17,332 nucleotides of DNA from an uncultured Clostridia bacterium. Lineage in GTDB: Bacteria; Bacillota; Clostridia; TANB77; CAG-508. This document shows positions 7,399 through 13,635 of the stretch, piece by piece (positions within the stretch are counted from its first letter, which is position 1; each line of letters starts with the position of its first letter). The DNA lies in contig CAKOWE010000021.1 of the NCBI GenBank assembly GCA_934122235.1, positions 1-17,332 on the forward strand, in the 5' to 3' direction. The notes below the pieces were generated by a model, which was not told the origin of the DNA, did no database searches, and saw only the letters and a program-made list of their open reading frames with translations. The translations under genes and the position numbers were made by a program.

Positions 7399-8784
7399 AT
7401 GAAAAGTATAAAATTTTATATAGCTCTTATAGTCGGCAAATTAGTAGCAATTGCAGTAAATATAATTTCAAAAGATAGAGGAACAAATCTTTCAGGAAAA
7501 TATGCATATAAAATATGTAATGATTTTATTAAACATTTTAAAAATATAGATTATAACAAAGTGGTATTTATTACAGGAACTAATGGAAAATCAACTACAA
7601 ATAATATGATAATAAATGCTTTAAAAACAGCAGGGAAAACTGTTACGACAAATTTAGAAGGAGCAAATTTAATTACAGGAATTGCAACAGCAATGATTAA
7701 AAATTCTACAATAACAGGAAAAATAAAGACGGAATACATGATTTTTGAAACAGATGAAAGATACTTAAAGCAAATATATAATCAGTTACCAGCAAAAAAT
7801 ATTTGTATAACTAATTTGCAAAAAGATCAAGTTCAAAGAAATGGTGAACCAGATTTTATATATCAAAAAATAAAAGAAGTGATGAATAATGATATAACAG
7901 TATTTATAAATAACGAAGAACCAAGAGCTAAATCTTTTGAAGATATGGGATGCAAACCTATTTATTATGGAATTGAAAGAAATAATAAATCATTTGAAAA
8001 AAATAGTTTTTATGATGTGACTTTGCCTTGCCCAAAATGTAATGATAAAATTAAATTCGAATACTACAATGTAGATAATGTTGGAAAATTTGAATGTGTA
8101 AATTGTGGATTTAAAAGTGAAAATGATATTAAGTACTTTGCAAAGAATATTAATTATGAAAATAATACATTTGAATGTGAAGATATAAAATATACAATGA
8201 ATTATACACAACCATTTTTCTTATATAATTATGTTTTATGTATTGCAATATGTAAAACATTTGGAATTTCAGAAGAAAAAATTCAAGAGTCATTTAACAC
8301 ATTTAAAAATATAGGTGGAAGATTAGAAACAATAAAATACAAAGATAAAGAAATAAAATATATACGTATAAAGCAGGAAAATCCAGAAACTTTACAGTCT
8401 GCTTTAGATTATGTAGCAATGGATAAAACACCAAAAATATTAGCAATAGGACTAGAAGAATTAAAAGACTTTAAGCCATATTACACAAATACTTTCTATG
8501 GATTTGACTGTGATTATGATGAATTAATAAATTCTAATATAGACAAATATATATGCTTTTCGGAAGCGGTTGCGTATGATAGTGCAAATATATTAATATA
8601 TGCTGGAGTTGAAAAAGAAAAAATAAAAGTATTGCCAACAGAAGAAATAGAAGATGTGTTAAAAGAATTAGATAAATATGATACCCAAAATGTTTATTTA
8701 ATAACATGGCTACATGCATACGAAGCTTTAGAAAGATATATGAAAAAAATAGAACAACAAGAAAAGGAGGCTAAAAAATGTTAA
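7399..8784 (+). CDS. murT: MurT-like Mur ligase, divergent amidotransferase-interface motif
   Basis: MurT is the ligase subunit of lipid II isoglutaminyl synthase, which with GatD amidates the D-Glu alpha-carboxyl in the peptidoglycan stem. The ligase core is intact: P-loop GTNGKST (residues 60-66), ETDE at 117-120, KDQVQRNGE at 142-150, and a Cys4 zinc ribbon (Cys211, Cys214, Cys233, Cys236) typical of MurT. The C-terminal domain is divergent: the expected NPAG reads NPET (328-331), and the expected NDNxADGRDxSWxxD motif, which carries the third triad residue for GatD, is replaced by AIGLEELKDFKPYYTNTFYG (349-368). Start ATG 7399 is preferred with AAAGGA nine bases upstream; GTG 7396 is possible. 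It overlaps gatD by seven bases. Confidence 0.88.
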   Translation: MKSIKFYIALIVGKLVAIAVNIISKDRGTNLSGKYAYKICNDFIKHFKNIDYNKVVFITGTNGKSTTNNMIINALKTAGKTVTTNLEGANLITGIATAMIKNSTITGKIKTEYMIFETDERYLKQIYNQLPAKNICITNLQKDQVQRNGEPDFIYQKIKEVMNNDITVFINNEEPRAKSFEDMGCKPIYYGIERNNKSFEKNSFYDVTLPCPKCNDKIKFEYYNVDNVGKFECVNCGFKSENDIKYFAKNINYENNTFECEDIKYTMNYTQPFFLYNYVLCIAICKTFGISEEKIQESFNTFKNIGGRLETIKYKDKEIKYIRIKQENPETLQSALDYVAMDKTPKILAIGLEELKDFKPYYTNTFYGFDCDYDELINSNIDKYICFSEAVAYDSANILIYAGVEKEKIKVLPTEEIEDVLKELDKYDTQNVYLITWLHAYEALERYMKKIEQQEKEAKKC

Positions 8785-9518
8785 ATGTGGTTTGGGCATA
8801 TCCTGATATATTAAATTTACATGGTGACAGAGGAAATCTATTTGCTATTGAGAAAGTTGCAAAGTTATTAGATGTTGAAACAAAAATAACAAAAATAGAA
8901 AATTATAATGAAAAAATAGATTTCGAAAATGCTGACATAATTTTATTTAATGTTGGTGAAGTTAAGGTAATGTCTACCATTGTAAATGTTTTAAAGAGTC
9001 AAGAAGAAGAATTAATGAAATATATAGAAAATAGAAAAGTAATAATATTAATAGGTACAACTGGTTGTATTATGGCAAAAGAAACCATAAGAAGTGATGG
9101 TAGTAAATTTGATGGGTTAGGCGTACTAGATATGGTATGTACAGAAAGAAAAGATGTTTATGGAAATGATTTGTATTTTAAGTTAAATGAAGAAAACGTC
9201 GAAATTATGGCAAATCAAATACAACTAATAGATACACAATTAAATTCAGATATTGCTTTAGGTAATGTAATGTATGGAATGGGAAATAATGATGGTAAAA
9301 ATACAGAAGGAGCAAAGTACAAAAATGTAATATTTACAAATGCGTTAGGACCAGTTCTTGTAAAAAATCCATGGTATACTGAAAAAATTATAAAAACAGC
9401 ACTTGCAAATAAAGGTGAAACTATAGAAAAGAAAATAGACAAAGAAGAATTTGAAATAGAGTTAAATTCTATGGAATGTATTAAAAAATTTATTGAAAAC
9501 AAAAGAAAGGGAGAATAA
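8778..9518 (+). CDS. gatD: GatD-like class I glutaminase-fold subunit lacking catalytic residues
   Basis: The protein aligns along its length to GatD: LNLHGDRGN (residues 12-20), DGLGVLD (112-118), YGMGNND (166-172) and GPVLVKNP (191-198), at 246 residues a normal length. Compared from memory with Staphylococcus aureus GatD, the nucleophile elbow ICGGYQFLG reads IGTTGCIMA (residues 92-100), so the catalytic Cys is Gly93, with a cysteine at 97 where Gln is expected. The catalytic His in YLHGP becomes Leu190. The GGGSDREQ and NHGGR regions are also not conserved. By inference it cannot hydrolyse glutamine in the usual way and may be a structural or regulatory partner of MurT. Start ATG 8778 overlaps murT, giving tight coupling. 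Confidence 0.88.
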   Translation: MLNVVWAYPDILNLHGDRGNLFAIEKVAKLLDVETKITKIENYNEKIDFENADIILFNVGEVKVMSTIVNVLKSQEEELMKYIENRKVIILIGTTGCIMAKETIRSDGSKFDGLGVLDMVCTERKDVYGNDLYFKLNEENVEIMANQIQLIDTQLNSDIALGNVMYGMGNNDGKNTEGAKYKNVIFTNALGPVLVKNPWYTEKIIKTALANKGETIEKKIDKEEFEIELNSMECIKKFIENKRKGE

Positions 9519-9520
9519 AA

Positions 9521-10579
9521 TTGTATCCAACTGTTGAAATAAACTTAAAAGGAATCATAGAAAACGCTAAAAAGATGAAAAAAATATGTGAAAGCAATGG
9601 CAAGAGTTATTGCTTAGTAACAAAAGTTGTAGCAGACAATAAAGAAGTAATAAAAGCTTTAGTTGATAGTGGAGTAAATTGTATAGGAGAGTCTAGAATA
9701 GAAAACTTAATAAGCTATAAAGATATAAAAGCGGAAAAATGGTTAATAAGAATTCCTATGATTTGCGAAATAGAAGACGTAATCAAGTATTGTGACGTTA
9801 GCTTAAATAGCGAAATAGCTACTTTAAAAGCATTAAATGAAGCAGCAATAAAACAAAATAAAATACATAAAGTTATATTAATGTATGAATTAGGAGATTT
9901 AAGAGAAGGGGCAACTAAGCAAGAATTAAAGCGAATAATAAAAGAAACATTAAAACTATCTAATATAAAGATATATGGATTAGGAGCAAATTTAAGCTGT
10001 TATGGAGCGATAATACCAACTAATGAAAACATGAATGAATTAGTCGAAGTAGCAGAAGAGTTAGAAAAAGAATTTAATATAAAATTCGAATTAATTTCTG
10101 GGGGAAATTCAAGTTCGTTTAAAATGTTAAAAAATGGTGAATTACCAGATAGAATAAATAATTTAAGATTAGGGGAATCTATTTTCTTAGGAAACGTACC
10201 TTGTTTTGAAGAACCAATTCAGGAATTTAATAGGAACAACTTTATGCTAAAAACACAAATAGTAGAATTAAAAGAAAAACCTTCTATTCCAAGGGGAAAA
10301 CATTATGTAGATTCTTTTGGACAAATACCAACTTTTGTTGATAGAGGAATTAGAAAAAGAGCTATTGTTGCGTTAGGAAAACAAGACGTAAGGTTAGATT
10401 GCTTAATACCAGAAGATGATGAAATTATTGTTTTAGGTGGAAGTAGTGATCATATTATATTAGATGTAACTAATTGCAGAAAAGAACTAAAAGTAGGAGA
10501 TGAAATAGATTTTAAATTAACATATGGTGGAGTGTTAAATTTAATGACATCAAAATATGTAGAAAGAAAAATAATATAA
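9521..10579 (+). CDS. PLP-dependent alanine/ornithine racemase-family enzyme
   Basis: A fold-type III, alanine-racemase-like PLP enzyme closest in pattern to the ornithine racemase (Orr) and YhfX group. The likely Schiff-base lysine is Lys35 in CLVTKVVADN, the first TIM-barrel strand. Other family landmarks are GESRIENL (near 56-63), LISGGNSSSF (near 191-200), NNLRLGESIFLGNVP (near 213-227), and the C-terminal YGGVLNLMTSKYVE. At 352 residues it is the usual length. Translation starts at TTG 9521, with AAAGGGAG seven bases upstream, two bases after gatD, so it is the third gene of the murT operon. The substrate cannot be read from sequence; amino acids such as ornithine, lysine or alanine are family possibilities. 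It could supply a D-amino acid to the envelope. Confidence 0.88.
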   Translation: MYPTVEINLKGIIENAKKMKKICESNGKSYCLVTKVVADNKEVIKALVDSGVNCIGESRIENLISYKDIKAEKWLIRIPMICEIEDVIKYCDVSLNSEIATLKALNEAAIKQNKIHKVILMYELGDLREGATKQELKRIIKETLKLSNIKIYGLGANLSCYGAIIPTNENMNELVEVAEELEKEFNIKFELISGGNSSSFKMLKNGELPDRINNLRLGESIFLGNVPCFEEPIQEFNRNNFMLKTQIVELKEKPSIPRGKHYVDSFGQIPTFVDRGIRKRAIVALGKQDVRLDCLIPEDDEIIVLGGSSDHIILDVTNCRKELKVGDEIDFKLTYGGVLNLMTSKYVERKII

Positions 10580-10586
10580 AACTAAA

Positions 10587-10627
10587 AAAACTATTAAGTA
10601 TACCGACTTGAAAAACTTAATAGTTTT
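10587..10627 (+). terminator. Rho-independent terminator of the murT operon
   Basis: Perfect 13-bp stem AAAACTATTAAGT / ACTTAATAGTTTT (10587-10599 with 10615-10627) with a 15-base loop. The A run on the left also permits action on the opposite strand. Its 3' edge overlaps the next promoter's -35 box. Confidence 0.82.
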
Positions 10628-10654
10628 GCATTATATGTAATTTTATGGTAAAAT
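10626..10654 (+). promoter_or_regulatory. Sigma-A-type promoter for the 129-residue orphan
   Basis: TTGCAT (10626-10631), 17-base spacer, TAAAAT (10649-10654). It would produce a leader of roughly 80 bases before ATG 10740. Confidence 0.7.
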
Positions 10655-10673
10655 ATTTATATGACCATTATAA

Positions 10674-10701
10674 TAGAATAATTTTGGGGCAAATTGTTCT
10701 A
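10674..10701 (+). promoter_or_regulatory. Leader hairpin with TGGGGC loop
   Basis: TAGAATAATTT (10674-10684) pairs with AAATTGTTCTA (10691-10701), 11 pairs with one G-U wobble, closing the six-base loop TGGGGC. It lies in the 5' leader of the gene at 10740 and is not followed by a T run, so it is not a terminator. A short GCC/GGC stem follows before the ribosome site. Role unknown. Confidence 0.45.
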
Positions 10702-10739
10702 GAATACTTTATGCGCCGTAATGGCAGAAAGGCAACAGC

Positions 10740-11129
10740 ATGAAATTTAGTAACAAAAAGAAAAGAAAGATGAGAAAAATCCGCTATAAACGGAATCTCA
10801 AAACCTATGGGAGCTCGATAGGGAGATACTATACCTTAGATGGTTTTACAATTCTCGATACTATCCTTTACAAGGGACAGATGTATTTTTTGGGAAGTGA
10901 TGGAGACGAGAATTATAAAATTATAAAGGTGGTCTCTGTGCATGAGCACGTTCCACTTTCGGACAAGAAAGTGCTGAAAAAGAAAAATGTTTTCGGCAAT
11001 CCGGATAGGTGGAACTTAAAGACGAAGCTGATTATAGACAATACTGGCAAAGTGATAGGAATTGAATCCGATAACTCTGAAAGTAGTTCAAAATGTTGCT
11101 TCGCATCTATAGTTATTCTCATGTTCTGA
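10740..11129 (+). CDS. Hypothetical basic protein, 129 residues, probably acquired
   Basis: I do not recognise this product. The N-terminal 20 residues are strongly basic (KKKRKMRKIRYKRNLK), suggesting nucleic-acid or membrane-surface binding. The middle alternates in a beta-like way (RYYTLDGFTILDTILYKGQM at about 29-48), and the C-terminus ends in a short serine/cysteine-rich then hydrophobic tail (SSKCCFASIVILMF). Codon use is less AT-rich than in the flanking operon, as with the orphan at 5837. AAAGG at 10728-10732 lies seven bases before ATG 10740. With its own promoter, leader hairpin and strong terminator it forms a self-contained cassette. The C-terminal tail could be a frameshifted end of a longer protein, but no continuation was recognised. 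Confidence 0.68.
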   Translation: MKFSNKKKRKMRKIRYKRNLKTYGSSIGRYYTLDGFTILDTILYKGQMYFLGSDGDENYKIIKVVSVHEHVPLSDKKVLKKKNVFGNPDRWNLKTKLIIDNTGKVIGIESDNSESSSKCCFASIVILMF

Positions 11130-11158
11130 TTATTTTCAGATGCCCTATGGGAATAATA

Positions 11159-11186
11159 AAAGGCAGGAGCTAAAGCTCCTGCCTTT
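11159..11186 (+). terminator. Strong symmetrical terminator
   Basis: Perfect 13-bp stem AAAGGCAGGAGCT / AGCTCCTGCCTTT with a two-base loop (11159-11186), flanked by an A run and a short T run. It is GC-rich compared with the surroundings and fits the less AT-rich cassette it terminates. It could act in both directions and insulate the spore-protein remnant. Confidence 0.85.
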
Positions 11187-11248
11187 ATGTATATAAAAGC
11201 AAAAACTTTAAACTATCCTGCCTAAAACTAATAATTTAGTAAATTAAC

Positions 11249-11374
11249 TTATCTACCTATCATTGAATTTTCAGCTTGTTGAATCATTTTCTTAACCATG
11301 TTACCACCTATTTTACCAGCGTCTTTAGCTGATATATCACCATTGTAACCGTTTTTTAAATTAACACCAACTTC
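11249..11374 (-). pseudogene. Alpha/beta-type small acid-soluble spore protein, C-terminal remnant
   Basis: On the minus strand the last 41 codons read EVGVNLKNGYNGDISAKDAG and continue KIGGNMVKKMIQQAENSMIG, the conserved second half of alpha/beta SASPs, which coat and protect spore DNA. The expected first half (basic start, VPEAKxALxxFKxEVAxE) is missing: upstream of codon 1 of this fragment the frame runs into hydrophobic non-SASP sequence, and no other frame restores it. No promoter or ribosome site remains. The break at about 11375 coincides with the start of mobile-element content, so the gene was probably cut by insertion or deletion. A 7-bp inverted repeat ACACCAA/TTGGTGT (11364-11370 with 11377-11383) spans the junction. 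Confidence 0.78.
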
Positions 11375-11489
11375 TATTGGTGTCAAAAATATATTTGAAA
11401 ATAAAGAAAGCAATCGCCTGAAAGGTACATATAAAAAGTCAATAAATCTATAAAAAGTTTTACAAAAAATATAAATTTTAATTAAAATA

Positions 11490-11498
11490 TGATATACT
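11490..11498 (+). promoter_or_regulatory. Extended -10 promoter
   Basis: TGATATACT (TG, one base, then TATACT at 11493-11498) with no good -35 box, an extended -10 promoter. It lies about 40 bases before the start of the AlbA_2/ATPase gene. Confidence 0.5.
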
Positions 11499-11537
11499 AA
11501 AGAAAAATTAAAGAGAAAAATGAACAAGGAGAGATTT

Positions 11538-13004
11538 ATGCAAGGATCTAAAATTAATTCTATGTTAACTATAGAATATATGTGTAATGAAAAAGAAAAT
11601 CAATTTTTTGATAGAAAAAGTGCTAAAAAAGATATAAAAGAATTAGCTAACCATGTAGCAGGTTTCGCAAACGCAAGTGGAGGAACTTTAGTAATAGGTA
11701 TTGCAGATAATGGAAAAATAGAGGGATTTGAAGATTACAAAGAAAAATATAATAAGTTTTTGAAAATAACTTCAGGTGATTATTTAAAAACTGTTCCAAA
11801 ATTTGAGAATGAAACAATTGAAGTAATAAATTACAAAGGGAATAAAGATAAAATATTATTAATTCATATTAGCCCAAGTATGAATACTCTTATAAGAAAT
11901 GTAAAAGATGAGGTATATTTGAGGCAAGGGGATTCTACTAATAAATTGTCTGCTGACCAAGTTAAAATAATTGAATTAGATAGACATGAAATATCTTTTG
12001 AAGAACAATTAAATATTAGAACAAGTATAAACGATATTGATTTAGATATGGTTGAAATATATAAATCAGCTATAGGTGCAAATGAAAGTGAATTGTTAGA
12101 TGTTTTGAGGGCAAGAAGATTCTTAATAAAAGATGATATGTCACAAAAAGAATTTTTAACAAATTCAGGAACATTACTATTTGCAAAAGATCCTTCTTTA
12201 TTTTTTCCAACAGCGCGAATTAGAGTGATAAAATTTGAAGGAAAAGAAATGCAAACAGGTGCAGATTTGAACATAGTAAAAGATAAAACATTTGCATTAC
12301 CATTATATAAACAAATTAAAGAAACACAGAAATTTGTTGATACACAACTTAGAGAGTTTACTCATTTAGGTACAAATGGGGAGTTTGTTACAGTGCCAGA
12401 ATATCCTAAATTTGCTTGGGAAGAGGGAATAACTAATGCTGTAACTCATCGTAATTATGCGATTAGTGGTGAACATACAAAGATATTTATATATGACGAC
12501 AGAATGGAAATATTAAGTCCTGGAGATTTACCAGGGATTGTTACAGTAAAAAATATTAAAGAAAAACGATATGCACGTAATCCTATAATTTCAAGAACAC
12601 TAACAGAATTAGGTGTTGTGAGGGAACTTAATGAGGGCGTTTCGAGAATTTATAGAGAAATGAGCGATTTATTTTTAGAAGACCCTGTATATATTGAAGA
12701 TAAAGGCAGTTCTTTAAAACTTGTTTTGAAAAATAATATTGTAATGAGAAGTAAAAGAAAAAATGAATTATTGTTGAAAGATAACAATATTAACCAAAAA
12801 TGGAAAGAGCTAAATGCTATTGAACAAAAAACTATTCAATTTATATTTGACAAAGGTGATGTTATGACTCATCAGATAGCGGAATACATTGATAGAGATA
12901 GAAGAACTGCTCAGAGAATTTTAAGAAAATTAGAAAGCAAAGAATTAATTGAATGGGTAGGCACATCAAATAAAGACCCTAAAAAGATATATAGAATGAA
13001 GTAA
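11538..13004 (+). CDS. AlbA_2 domain ATP-binding protein with C-terminal winged helix
   Basis: A probable DNA-binding regulator of the AlbA_2 (Schlafen-type) plus HATPase_c_4 architecture, common on mobile elements. The AlbA_2 domain covers about residues 8-145 (ELANHVAGFANASGGTLVIG at 35-54, then VYLRQGDSTNKLS). The GHKL-like domain has WEEGITNAVTHRNY (294-307) and SPGDLPGIV (327-335). The C-terminal winged helix (about 420-488) contains HQIAEYIDRDRRTAQRILRK. ATG 11538 is chosen because AAGGAGAG lies just upstream at six bases; an in-frame ATG at 11520 lacks a site. The product is 488 residues. The TAA stop is the first three bases of an 11-bp tandem repeat array, so the protein may bind beside its own gene. 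Exact function is unknown. Confidence 0.87.
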   Translation: MQGSKINSMLTIEYMCNEKENQFFDRKSAKKDIKELANHVAGFANASGGTLVIGIADNGKIEGFEDYKEKYNKFLKITSGDYLKTVPKFENETIEVINYKGNKDKILLIHISPSMNTLIRNVKDEVYLRQGDSTNKLSADQVKIIELDRHEISFEEQLNIRTSINDIDLDMVEIYKSAIGANESELLDVLRARRFLIKDDMSQKEFLTNSGTLLFAKDPSLFFPTARIRVIKFEGKEMQTGADLNIVKDKTFALPLYKQIKETQKFVDTQLREFTHLGTNGEFVTVPEYPKFAWEEGITNAVTHRNYAISGEHTKIFIYDDRMEILSPGDLPGIVTVKNIKEKRYARNPIISRTLTELGVVRELNEGVSRIYREMSDLFLEDPVYIEDKGSSLKLVLKNNIVMRSKRKNELLLKDNNINQKWKELNAIEQKTIQFIFDKGDVMTHQIAEYIDRDRRTAQRILRKLESKELIEWVGTSNKDPKKIYRMK

Positions 13005-13100
13005 TGTCGCAGTAGTGTCACAGTAGTGTCGCAGCAATGTCGCAGTAATGTCGCAGCAATGTCGCAGTAATGTCGCAGCAATGTCGCAGTAATGTCGCAC
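13002..13100 (+). repeat. Nine tandem 11-bp repeats starting at a stop codon
   Basis: Nine units with no spacer: TAATGTCGCAG, TAGTGTCACAG, TAGTGTCGCAG, then CAATGTCGCAG and TAATGTCGCAG alternating, ending TAATGTCGCAC. Units 4-9 make a 22-bp higher-order period (C/T at position 1). The first three bases of unit 1 are the stop codon of the AlbA_2 gene. Because 11 is not a multiple of three, the array reads in all frames; beyond the stop the gene's frame stays open until a TAA at 13068. The GC content is far above the surroundings. The units may be operator sites for the upstream protein; this is inference. Confidence 0.95.
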
Positions 13101-13134
13101 CTTTATAATAAATAATAATCAAAAAATACAATGT

Positions 13135-13183
13135 ACCGTAAAAATTCAAACAAGCAAGCGTATTTTTACGATACACCGTAAAA
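13135..13183. promoter_or_regulatory. Operator-like repeats upstream of the array promoter
   Basis: CGTAAAAAT (13137-13145) and ATTTTTACG (13162-13170) form a perfect 9-bp inverted repeat with a 16-base spacer. ACCGTAAAA occurs as a direct repeat at 13135-13143 and 13175-13183. The last copy ends five bases before the -35 box at 13188, a classical place for a repressor or activator. Confidence 0.5.
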
Positions 13184-13187
13184 GAAT

Positions 13188-13216
13188 TTGACATTTATAA
13201 TTTTCTGTGATATATT
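13188..13216 (+). promoter_or_regulatory. Near-consensus sigma-A promoter of the hairpin-repeat transcript
   Basis: TTGACA (13188-13193), exactly 17 bases, TATATT (13211-13216). The strongest promoter match in the window. Transcription would start near 13222-13224, within the GAGGTCAGTT motif. Confidence 0.85.
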
Positions 13217-13257
13217 GAGGTCAGTTATAAGAAAAAATGCTTTTCTTATATAGATAA

Positions 13258-13502
13258 TTATGACTAAAAACTGTTGACAAAAAGTTGCAAAATGATGATT
13301 TTGCAAATATATCGTTATGTAAAAAGTTTGTTAGTAAAATATCCCACTAAAACTTTAAAAGATATTGCAAAATCTATTTTTGGCAAATCTATCATTATGT
13401 GTAAAAAGTGTTAGCAAAAAGTTAAGTAAAATTCAGGAAAGTATTGCAAAATACAGGTTTTGCATATCTAACTTTATGCTTAAAAAGTGTTTAACAAAAA
13501 AT
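13258..13502 (+). repeat. Four degenerate direct repeats (iteron-like linkers)
   Basis: The conserved segments begin at 13258, 13315, 13395 and 13474 (steps 57, 80 and 79). All share TTATG, then TAAAAA, then a GTTA/GTTG core followed by A-rich sequence. The last three belong to full units of about 80 bp that begin with TTGCAA. Position beside an HTH protein of a mobile element makes an iteron role plausible. Confidence 0.7.
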
Positions 13503-13519
13503 TTCCAAATAAGTTTATT

Positions 13520-13550
13520 AAAGAATATGATAAAAAGTCATATTCTTTTT
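13520..13550 (+). terminator. Rho-independent terminator of the hairpin-repeat unit
   Basis: AAAGAATATGA (13520-13530) pairs with TCATATTCTTT (13538-13548), seven-base loop, followed by TTTTTG overlapping the stem end. It lies before the ribosome site of the next gene, so the array can be transcribed without that gene. Confidence 0.8.
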
Positions 13551-13601
13551 GTTTATTCAAAAATCTGCTTTTGAGCGGATAAAATAAAGGAGGGGATAAA
13601 T

Positions 13602-13613
13602 TTGAGTGGATAA
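13602..13613 (+). other. Strong ribosome site with a four-codon TTG frame
   Basis: AAAGGAGGGG (13586-13595) is the best ribosome site near the HTH gene, yet at optimal spacing (six bases) it serves only TTG AGT GGA TAA. The ATG at 13636 used for the HTH gene has no site of its own. This is either a leader peptide with reinitiation or a damaged gene start. Confidence 0.4.
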
Positions 13614-13635
13614 GGTACTCTAAATAAAAAATAAA

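Larger units (their letters stand above)
13217..13550 (+). ncRNA. Candidate non-coding RNA of four hairpin-linker repeats (motif copy B)
   Basis: A gene-free unit running from a near-consensus promoter to an intrinsic terminator, about 330 nt. It opens with GAGGTCAGTT (13217-13226). Four hairpins follow: TATAAGAAAA/TTTTCTTATA (13226-13250), TTGCAAAAT/ATTTTGCAA (13285-13306), an imperfect TTGCAAAA/TTTTGGCAA (about 13365-13386) and TGCAAAA/TTTTGCA (13445-13464). Each is followed by a conserved linker close to TTATGxxTAAAAAGTGTTAxC and then AAAAAG. The stems of hairpins 1 and 2 differ in sequence but keep pairing. The only open frame here (13365-13574) has no ribosome site and is made of repeats. 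It may be a regulatory RNA or, at DNA level, iterons of an origin for the HTH_36 protein downstream. Confidence 0.55.

Noticed and set aside
11249..11527. Full 92-residue minus-strand gene for the spore protein
   Set aside because: Only the last 41 codons are SASP; the upstream part is hydrophobic AT-rich sequence without a start signal, so it is better called a truncated pseudogene.
11864..12274. 136-codon minus-strand frame within the AlbA_2 gene
   Set aside because: Antisense shadow of a well-supported coding gene; no ribosome site and no recognisable domain. Other minus-strand frames in the window (for example 2498-2791, 9215-9502, 14603-15019, 15971-16237) were rejected for the same reason.
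13002..13100. CRISPR array
   Set aside because: The units are 11 bp, adjoin directly without spacers, and no cas gene is present.
5741..13226. The two GAGGTCAGTT copies as attL/attR of one large element
   Set aside because: The identical core is only ten bases, the copies are in direct orientation but the interval contains conserved housekeeping genes (hpf, murT) and no integrase, and similarity continues as structure beyond the core.
13365..13574. 69-codon frame inside the repeat region
   Set aside because: No ribosome site; it is composed of the hairpin-linker repeats and crosses the terminator at 13520-13550.
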